Below are positions 1 to 4,627 of a stretch of 9,930 bases of DNA, piece after piece. The position numbers were made by a program, and so were the translations under genes. The stretch is taken from positions 1 through 9,930 of the forward strand of contig JAHDXX010000109.1 in NCBI GenBank assembly GCA_023384025.1, given 5' to 3'. The notes beneath the pieces are model-generated. The model did no database searches, was not told the origin of the DNA, and saw only the letters and a list, made by a program, of their open reading frames with translations. This stretch comes from Sphingomonadaceae bacterium (lineage in GTDB: Bacteria > Pseudomonadota > Alphaproteobacteria > Sphingomonadales > Sphingomonadaceae). Numbering within the stretch: position 1 is the stretch's first letter; each line of letters starts with the position of its first letter.

Positions 1-90
1 CCGCCCCCCCCCCCCCGCGCGCCGCCGCGCCGCCGCCCGGGGGCGGGGGGGGCGCCGGCGGGGGCCGCCGCGCGCCCCCCCCCCCCCCCC
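1..90. other. G/C-only stretch at the window edge, probable sequencing or assembly artefact
   Basis: Not one A or T occurs in the first 90 bases, which are long C runs, G runs and CG alternations. The neighbouring genes are G+C-rich but use all four bases, so a real genomic stretch of this kind is very unlikely. It has no reading frame resembling a protein and no periodic repeat unit. The most likely explanation is low-quality read ends, where missing signal was called as G (C on the other strand), extended at a contig end. Confidence 0.75.
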
Positions 91-96
91 ACGCCC

Positions 97-160
97 CCTC
101 GATCCTTTAACGCCCCCTCCGTCAGCGCTGCGCGCTGCCACCTCCCCCACCGGGGGAGGA
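97..160. repeat. REP-like palindromic intergenic element
   Basis: Two adjacent inverted repeats lie just downstream of the yceD-like gene. The first is CAGCGC (123-128), a TGC spacer and GCGCTG (132-137). The second is CTCCCCC (142-148), an ACC spacer and GGGGGAG (152-158). A 10-bp direct repeat, ACGCCCCCTC, occurs at 91-100 and 110-119. From memory, the combination of a G-rich hairpin and a CAGCGC/GCGCTG hairpin is a common dispersed intergenic motif in sphingomonads and related alphaproteobacteria. Being 3' of a minus-strand gene, it could also stabilise or end that transcript, but no T run follows on either strand. Copy number cannot be judged from one window. Confidence 0.5.
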
Positions 161-174
161 TTTGGGGACACCGG

Positions 175-696
175 TCAACCCTTCTTTAGCGCTGCGAGTG
201 CATCAGCCAGCGCGCCGCGTGGAGCCTCATCGCTGACGATACCTGCGGCCTTGCGGGCGGCATCGGCATTGGGCCCTTCGGCGTAGGGGTCGATCGCCAG
301 CGCCAGCGACTGGGCCAGAGCTTCGCCCAGGTCGAACATCTCGCCGTCATACTCGATCTCGTCGAGCTCCTCGTCGGCCAGCTCGATTTCCGCATCCGGT
401 TCGACCGGGTCGCCCCGCGACTGGACAAACCGCATCACGACCGTGTCGCGCACCGACACCGGAAAGTCCTCGCCCGAGATGGCGCAGGGCTGGATCAGGT
501 CGGCCTCAAGCATCCCTTCGGCGGTGACCGCGCCGCCATCTTCGGCAAGGTCGACCCGCGCGACGAAGCGCTCGACCGCGCTGATCCCGAAACGGCGGGC
601 GAGGGCAGCCCGCTCGCTCTCGGTGGCGATGACTTCCACCGGCTCGGCGGGCAAGGGTTTGCGCTTGACCATGCGGGTCATTTCCGGTGCGCTCAC
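175..696 (-). CDS. yceD: YceD/DUF177 family protein
   Basis: A soluble protein of 173 residues, the usual size for the family. Recognisable features are the conserved QPC at 69-71 in the middle strand region, a strongly acidic stretch at about 101-118, and the family block FDLGEALAQSLALAIDPYAEGP near 121-142. The tail is Ala- and Lys-rich. In bacteria YceD homologues usually sit beside rpmF or the fatty-acid gene plsX and have been linked to 23S rRNA accumulation; the biochemical role is poorly defined. The GTG start is chosen because GGAG lies 8 nt upstream and the GTG overlaps the TGA stop of the upstream chaperone gene (GTGA, 693-696), indicating translational coupling. ATG codons at 681 and 672 are alternatives that would remove 5 or 8 residues. 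The symbol is by family resemblance. Confidence 0.85.
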   Translation of the reverse strand: MSAPEMTRMVKRKPLPAEPVEVIATESERAALARRFGISAVERFVARVDLAEDGGAVTAEGMLEADLIQPCAISGEDFPVSVRDTVVMRFVQSRGDPVEPDAEIELADEELDEIEYDGEMFDLGEALAQSLALAIDPYAEGPNADAARKAAGIVSDEAPRGALADALAALKKG

Positions 697-1199
697 AGGG
701 TGATCTCCGCGCGCAGGATTGCCTCGGCGTCAGCGTCTGACAGCTTGCCGGCGAAAGCGGCAAGGCGGTCTGCCACCTTGCTGCCGTCACCCTCTACGGC
801 GGCATTGCGTGCCACGACAGCAGCAATCCGTTCCGCGTCGCCGCCCGCCTCGCGCAGCGCGCCGAGTCGACCTCCGAGCACGGAGACCAGCTTGCCCATT
901 TCCTTGCCCAAGGTAGGGTCGCCCATGCCGGTTTCGCGCAGCTGCCCGTCCATGTCGGCAACGAACAGTTCGGTCAGCCATGTGCTGGAGGGGCGCAGTG
1001 CCTCTTCCTGCTCCATCCGGAGCAGGACCATGGCGAGCACCAGCGTGATCATGTCGAACCGGCCCTGGACCGTGTCGGCCATGCCGCAATCGCGATACCA
1101 TACCGGATCGCGCGACAGGGCGACGACGCGATGCCACAGCGGGCGCAGCGCGGCAGATGGATCGGGCTGGCGGCGGAACAGGGCTTTGATCAGGTTCAT
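693..1199 (-). CDS. Ubiquinol-cytochrome c chaperone family protein (Cbp3/UQCC1-like)
   Basis: A 168-residue protein matching the bacterial form of the Cbp3/UQCC1 family, which helps assemble cytochrome b into the respiratory bc1 complex in mitochondria; the bacterial role is inferred from that. The family blocks are visible: DPVWYRDCGMADTVQGRFDM at about 31-50, a hydrophobic helix at 51-61, and LFVADMDGQLRETGMGDPTLGKEMGK near 78-103. There is no signal peptide, so it should act in the cytoplasm or at the inner face of the membrane. I place the start at the ATG at 1199; a TTG at 1220 would add seven residues. Neither has a clear ribosome-binding site. It is the first gene of a two-gene unit with the yceD-like gene and is divergent from bamE. 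Confidence 0.85.
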   Translation of the reverse strand: MNLIKALFRRQPDPSAALRPLWHRVVALSRDPVWYRDCGMADTVQGRFDMITLVLAMVLLRMEQEEALRPSSTWLTELFVADMDGQLRETGMGDPTLGKEMGKLVSVLGGRLGALREAGGDAERIAAVVARNAAVEGDGSKVADRLAAFAGKLSDADAEAILRAEITL

Positions 1200-1280
1200 G
1201 CGCGCTATGTAGGGGGGCAATCGTTCAGCCGCAATTCAAGCCGCATTCCCCAGTCGCCGGGCACGAGGCAGCGCTACCCG

Positions 1281-1309
1281 TTGCCAGCCGCGCGATGTCG
1301 CCCTAAGGC
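1281..1309 (+). promoter_or_regulatory. Weak candidate vegetative promoter for bamE
   Basis: TTGCCA (1281-1286) and TAAGGC (1304-1309) are separated by 17 nt in the divergent region between the cytochrome bc1 chaperone gene and bamE. The -10 match is poor. It is offered only because some promoter should exist in this 175-bp divergent gap and no better pair is visible on the plus strand. Confidence 0.2.
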
Positions 1310-1332
1310 TTGCGCGAACGAGTGAAATGCGG

Positions 1333-1348
1333 TTGCCCGGGCGGGCAA
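1333..1348. repeat. Perfect inverted repeat in the bamE 5' region
   Basis: TTGCCCG (1333-1339), GG, CGGGCAA (1342-1348) forms a perfect 7-bp inverted repeat ending 26 bp before the bamE start. As RNA it would fold with a 4-nt loop; as DNA it could be a dimer-binding operator. No T run follows, so it is not a standard terminator. Confidence 0.45.
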
Positions 1349-1374
1349 TCCGGCAGGCAAGGGAAGACCGATCG

Positions 1375-1836
1375 ATGCAGGCAGGCAAGGCTCTTGGTGC
1401 GACGGCCGTGATGGCTGTGGCGCTGGTTCTGGGGGGCTGCAATGCGATCCGCGAAAACCGGGGCTACATCCAGGATGCGGCGCTGATCGGCAGCGTGCAG
1501 CCGGGGGTCGACAACCGGCAATCGGTCACGGCAGCGCTTGGCCGGCCCAGCTTCACCAGCCAGTTCGGCGAGCAGACCTGGTATTACGTGTCCAGCGTTA
1601 CCGGGCGGGCCCCGTTCGGCACGTCGAAGATCCGCACCCATTCGGTGCTGGCAGTCAAGTTCGATGCCGCAGGCAACGTGATTTCCGCCGAGACCACCGG
1701 GATGGAAAATGTCGCTTCCATCAGCCCGGATGGGGACAAGACGCCGACGCTGGGCCGGGAGCGCGGCTTCCTCGAAGACCTGTTCGGCAACATCGGCCAG
1801 GTCGGCGCTCCGGGCGCAGGCGGCCCCGGCGGCTGA
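1375..1836 (+). CDS. bamE: Outer membrane protein assembly factor BamE (SmpA/OmlA) lipoprotein
   Basis: A 153-residue lipoprotein subunit of the BAM complex, which inserts beta-barrel proteins into the outer membrane. The N-terminus is a lipoprotein signal peptide with lipobox LGGC at 19-22, so Cys22 should be lipidated and the protein anchored on the periplasmic side. The SmpA/OmlA fold follows: a helix with the family pattern QPGVDNRQSVTAALGRPS at about 42-59, then strands QTWYYVSS (67-74) and SVLAVKFDAAGNVIS (90-104). The C-terminal end is a Gly/Pro-rich tail (about 141-153) outside the core. The ATG at 1375 is chosen because AAGGGAAG (1359-1366) lies 8 nt upstream and it gives a normal signal peptide; the in-frame ATG at 1327 would add 16 charged residues before it. 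hslV starts 44 bp after its stop. Confidence 0.92.
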   Translation: MQAGKALGATAVMAVALVLGGCNAIRENRGYIQDAALIGSVQPGVDNRQSVTAALGRPSFTSQFGEQTWYYVSSVTGRAPFGTSKIRTHSVLAVKFDAAGNVISAETTGMENVASISPDGDKTPTLGRERGFLEDLFGNIGQVGAPGAGGPGG

Positions 1837-1844
1837 CAGCATCG

Positions 1845-1872
1845 CTTGACCGTAGCGGGCAAGGCCCCATAT
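1845..1872 (+). promoter_or_regulatory. Heat-shock (RpoH/sigma-32) promoter of hslVU
   Basis: CTTGACC (1845-1851), 13 nt, then CCCCATAT (1865-1872). The established sigma-32 consensus is CTTGAAA, 11-16 nt, CCCCATNT, so the -10 box is a full match and the -35 box matches at CTTGA. It directly precedes hslV, a classic heat-shock gene. A start site about 7 nt after the -10 box falls at 1879-1881, on or next to the hslV ATG. A housekeeping reading of the same bases (TTGACC, 16 nt, CATATC) is weaker in its -10. Confidence 0.8.
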
Positions 1873-1880
1873 CGCGGGGC

Positions 1881-2453
1881 ATGAGCGAACATTCCTCCAG
1901 CCACGGGCCAAGTCACGGCCTTCTGCCCTGGCACGGCACCACCATCGTCGGCGTCAAGCGCAACGGCAAGACCGTCGTTGCGGGCGATGGCCAGGTCTCC
2001 ATGGGCAACACGGTGATGAAGCCGAATGCGCGCAAGGTGCGGCGGATCGGGAAAGACGGTACCGTCGTCGCCGGGTTTGCCGGGGCGACCGCCGATGCCT
2101 TCACCCTGTTCGAGCGGCTGGAGAAGAAACTGGAGCAGTACAGCGGCCAGCTGATGCGCGCGGCGGTGGAACTGGCCAAGGACTGGCGCACCGACAAGTA
2201 CCTGCGCAATCTCGAGGCGCTGATGATTGTCGCTGACAAGGATGTGCTGCTGGTGCTGACCGGCAACGGCGATGTGCTGGAGCCTGAAGGCGGGATCACC
2301 GCGATCGGATCGGGCGGCAACTACGCGCTCGCCGCCGCCCGGGCGCTGGCCGACTACGAGGACGATGCCGAGATGATCGCCCGCAAGGCCATGCGCGTCG
2401 CGGCAGAGATCTGCGTGTTCACCAACGACAATGTGACGCTCGAGGTTGTCTGA
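1881..2453 (+). CDS. hslV: ATP-dependent protease peptidase subunit HslV (ClpQ)
   Basis: The proteolytic subunit of the HslVU protease, which degrades misfolded and regulatory proteins in the cytoplasm. It belongs to the proteasome beta family and uses an N-terminal threonine exposed by self-cleavage. Here the HGTTIVGV motif places the nucleophile at Thr20, after a 19-residue, His/Ser-rich propeptide. Asp36 (in AGDGQ) and Lys52 (in ARKVRR) match the catalytic Asp17 and Lys33 of mature E. coli HslV. GSGGNYALAAARAL near 142-155 is the conserved family segment. The length of 190 is normal once the propeptide is allowed for. The ATG at 1881 is the only usable start before the catalytic Thr and has no proper Shine-Dalgarno; with the RpoH promoter ending at 1872, the mRNA may be leaderless. 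hslU follows after 63 bp. Confidence 0.97.
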   Translation: MSEHSSSHGPSHGLLPWHGTTIVGVKRNGKTVVAGDGQVSMGNTVMKPNARKVRRIGKDGTVVAGFAGATADAFTLFERLEKKLEQYSGQLMRAAVELAKDWRTDKYLRNLEALMIVADKDVLLVLTGNGDVLEPEGGITAIGSGGNYALAAARALADYEDDAEMIARKAMRVAAEICVFTNDNVTLEVV

Positions 2454-2454
2454 C

Positions 2455-2475
2455 GGATTTGCCCTCGGCGAATCC
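2455..2475 (+). other. Hairpin in the hslV-hslU junction
   Basis: In the transcript, GGATTTGCC (2455-2463), loop CTC, GGCGAATCC (2467-2475) form a 9-bp stem with one U-G wobble, starting 2 nt after the hslV stop. No U run follows, so it is not a standard intrinsic terminator. It could protect the hslV 3' end, or partly attenuate transcription so that less HslU than HslV is made. Confidence 0.55.
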
Positions 2476-2516
2476 AACCTCACACACGTCACAAGCGCGA
2501 GGATACAAAAGATAGC

Positions 2517-3818
2517 GTGACCCAGTCCCTCACCCCCAAGGCCATCGTCGCGGCGCTCGACGAACACATCATCGGCCAGCGTGATGCCAAGCGCGCGGTC
2601 GCGGTTGCCCTGCGCAACCGCTGGCGGCGCCAGCAACTCGGCCCCGAACTGCGCGACGAGGTGACGCCGAAGAACATCCTGATGATCGGCCCCACCGGCT
2701 GCGGCAAGACCGAGATCAGCCGCCGTCTGGCCAGGCTCGCCGATGCCCCGTTTATCAAGGTCGAAGCGACCAAGTTCACCGAAGTCGGCTACGTCGGCCG
2801 TGATGTCGAGCAGATCGCCCGCGATCTGGTCGAGGAAGCCATCCGGCTGGAGAAGGACCGCCGCCGCGAGTCGGTGCGTGAAGCCGCAAGCAAGGCGGCG
2901 ATGGACCGGCTGCTCAAGGCCCTTGTGGGCGAGAACGCCAGCGAAGCCACCCGCGAGGCCTTCCGCCAGCGGATCGTCGAGAACGCGATGAACGACGTCG
3001 AGGTCGAGATCGAGATCGAGGACGCGCCGCCGACCACGTTCGAGGTGCCCGGGATGCCGGGCGGGGCGAGCATGATCAACCTCAGCGACATGCTGGGCAA
3101 GGCGAGGGGGCGCCAGAACCTGAAGCGGCGCAAGCTGCGCGTGCCCGACGCATGGGACAAGCTCGTCGACGAGGAAGCGGAGAAGCGCCTCGATCACGAT
3201 GATGTCGCCCGCGTTGCCTTGACCAATGCCGAAACCAACGGGATCGTCTTTCTCGACGAGATCGACAAGATCGCGGTCAGCGACGTGCGCGGCGGCTCGG
3301 TCAGCCGGGAAGGGGTCCAGCGCGACCTGCTGCCGCTGATCGAGGGCACCACCGTTGCCACCAAGTACGGCCCGATGAAGACCGACCACGTGCTGTTCAT
3401 CGCGAGCGGCGCGTTCCATGTCGCCAAGCCTTCTGACATGCTGCCCGAATTGCAGGGCCGCCTGCCGATCCGGGTTGAACTGCGCGCGCTGACCGAGGAG
3501 GATTTCGTCCGCATCCTCGGCGAAACCCGCGCCAACCTGGTCGAGCAGTACCGCGCGCTGCTTGGGACGGAGCAGGTCACGCTCGATATCACGAGCGACG
3601 GCGTCGCCGAAGTCGCCCGCATCGCCGCGCAGGTCAACGAGAGCGTCGAGAACATCGGCGCGCGGCGCTTGCAGACGGTCATGGAGCGGCTGCTGGAGGA
3701 AATCAGCTTCGAGGCCGAGGACCACGGCGGCGAAACGGTGACGATCGATGCCGCTTACGTGCGCGAGCGGCTGGCGGACCTTGCCGGCGACACTGACCTC
3801 AGCAAGTACATCCTGTGA
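2517..3818 (+). CDS. hslU: ATP-dependent protease ATPase subunit HslU (ClpY)
   Basis: The AAA+ unfoldase that recognises, unfolds and threads substrates into HslV. It has 433 residues, a typical length. Walker A GPTGCGKT is at 58-65, the pore-loop motif GYVG at 91-94, and the family-specific intermediate (I) domain runs from about 110 to 232. Walker B IVFLDEID is at 243-250, the conserved PELQGRLPIRVEL block is at 310-322, and the sensor-2 motif GARR is at 381-384. The C-terminus LSKYIL is the tail that docks into HslV and is intact. The start is GTG; GAGGA at 2499-2503 is 13 nt upstream, rather far, so translation may be modest. It shares the RpoH promoter before hslV. Its stop overlaps the next gene by 4 bp. 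Confidence 0.97.
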   Translation: MTQSLTPKAIVAALDEHIIGQRDAKRAVAVALRNRWRRQQLGPELRDEVTPKNILMIGPTGCGKTEISRRLARLADAPFIKVEATKFTEVGYVGRDVEQIARDLVEEAIRLEKDRRRESVREAASKAAMDRLLKALVGENASEATREAFRQRIVENAMNDVEVEIEIEDAPPTTFEVPGMPGGASMINLSDMLGKARGRQNLKRRKLRVPDAWDKLVDEEAEKRLDHDDVARVALTNAETNGIVFLDEIDKIAVSDVRGGSVSREGVQRDLLPLIEGTTVATKYGPMKTDHVLFIASGAFHVAKPSDMLPELQGRLPIRVELRALTEEDFVRILGETRANLVEQYRALLGTEQVTLDITSDGVAEVARIAAQVNESVENIGARRLQTVMERLLEEISFEAEDHGGETVTIDAAYVRERLADLAGDTDLSKYIL

Positions 3819-4210
3819 CGGTGCGCGACACCGTCGCGATGATCGCGGGGATGGCACCTGAGCTTGACCCGCGCAGCTGGGCCTTCGTCGCAGTCACGCC
3901 TGACCGGGCGCCCGAACTGCTCGGCGCTGCACTTGGCACGTTTCGCGAAGCAGAAGGCGTGAGCGCGATAGTCCCTGCGGACATGGCCGACGGCGAACCG
4001 GCTTTCGCGCGGATCGTGCTGACCGTGCACTCCGACCTTGAAGGCGTCGGCCTGACCGCGGCGGTTGCCACTGTGCTGGCGGATGCGGGCATCGCCTGCA
4101 ATGTGGTCGCCGCGCTGCATCACGATCACCTGTTCGTTCCGGTTGACCGGGCTGGCGACGCGATGGCGGCCTTGCAGGCGCTCGCCGCGAGTGCGACAAC
4201 GAACGGCTAG
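3815..4210 (+). CDS. ACT-domain protein, small ligand-binding type
   Basis: A 131-residue protein resembling the small stand-alone proteins built of two ACT-like units. The first half carries PRSWAFVAVTPD at about 19-30; the second carries FARIVLTVHSDLEGVGLTAAVATVLADAGIACNVV near 64-98 and the family-typical HHDHLFVPVDRAGDAMAAL at 102-120. ACT domains usually bind amino acids or similar small ligands to control enzymes; no catalytic domain is attached here and the ligand is unknown. The GTG start overlaps the hslU stop (GTGA, 3815-3818), which implies translational coupling; an in-frame GTG at 3821 is an alternative. It has no strong ribosome-binding site of its own, consistent with coupling. 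No function in proteolysis is known to me. Confidence 0.8.
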   Translation: MTVRDTVAMIAGMAPELDPRSWAFVAVTPDRAPELLGAALGTFREAEGVSAIVPADMADGEPAFARIVLTVHSDLEGVGLTAAVATVLADAGIACNVVAALHHDHLFVPVDRAGDAMAALQALAASATTNG

Positions 4211-4222
4211 AGGAGAGCAGCC

Positions 4223-4624
4223 ATGCCGAGCGGACGGTGCCATTGCGGAGCCATTGCCTACAGTTTCCAGGGCGGGGTGCGGCATTCCTCGGTCTGCCAT
4301 TGCGAGGATTGCCGCCGCTGCGCTGGCTCTGCAGGGGTCGCGTGGATCGGGGTCGCGGCAGACGACTTCGCGATCGAGCAGGGCGAGCCGAAGCGTTACC
4401 GGTCCTCTGCCGATGCCGAACGCCTGTTCTGCGGTGCCTGTGGCACGGGCATTGCCTATATCAACGAGAACATGCTCCCGGGCATGGTCGACATCCAGAC
4501 GGCAACGCTTGACGATGCGGCTGCCTATCCGCCCGACAAGCACGTGCAGATGGCCGATGCCCTGCCGTGGGAAGCCACGTTGCACGAGCTGCCAAGGTTC
4601 GACCGGTTTCCCGGTCAGGACTGA
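4223..4624 (+). CDS. GFA/CENP-V family zinc-binding protein
   Basis: A 133-residue protein of the GFA (glutathione-dependent formaldehyde-activating enzyme)/CENP-V family. The zinc-binding cysteines are all visible: Cys6 and Cys8 (GRCHCGA), Cys25, Cys27 and Cys30 (CHCEDCRR), and Cys70 and Cys73 (FCGACGTG). The founding member, Gfa, was described as helping the formaldehyde-glutathione reaction, but most paralogues have no proven activity, so the enzyme name should not be taken as function. The ATG has a strong AGGAGA (4211-4216), the best ribosome-binding site in this gene run, starting right after the ACT gene stop. It is probably the last gene of the hslVU transcript and ends 3 bp from the convergent exporter gene. 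Confidence 0.88.
   Translation: MPSGRCHCGAIAYSFQGGVRHSSVCHCEDCRRCAGSAGVAWIGVAADDFAIEQGEPKRYRSSADAERLFCGACGTGIAYINENMLPGMVDIQTATLDDAAAYPPDKHVQMADALPWEATLHELPRFDRFPGQD
4601..4616. terminator. Candidate bidirectional hairpin at a convergent gene junction
   Basis: GACCGG (4601-4606), loop TTTC, CCGGTC (4611-4616) is a perfect 6-bp palindrome inside the last codons of the GFA gene. Flanking GGTTC (4596-4600) and GAATCC (4623-4628) could extend it with a bulge and internal loop. It lies where the plus and minus gene runs meet. It lacks a T run, so a rho-independent role is doubtful; it may act as a 3'-end stabiliser. Confidence 0.35.
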
Positions 4625-4627
4625 ATC

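Noticed and set aside
1200..1238. RpoH-like promoter before the cytochrome bc1 chaperone gene (CTTGAAT with CCCCTACAT on the minus strand)
   Set aside because: The spacer is about 18 nt and the -10 is imperfect, well outside the sigma-32 pattern seen before hslV.
1327..1374. Upstream ATG for bamE
   Set aside because: It would place 16 charged residues before the lipoprotein signal peptide, while the ATG at 1375 has a good ribosome-binding site.
1584..3857. Very long minus-strand open frame (757 codons) opposite bamE, hslV and hslU
   Set aside because: It lies fully antisense to three well-recognised genes and its His/Arg/Asp-rich translation resembles no protein family; such frames are common opposite G+C-rich coding DNA.
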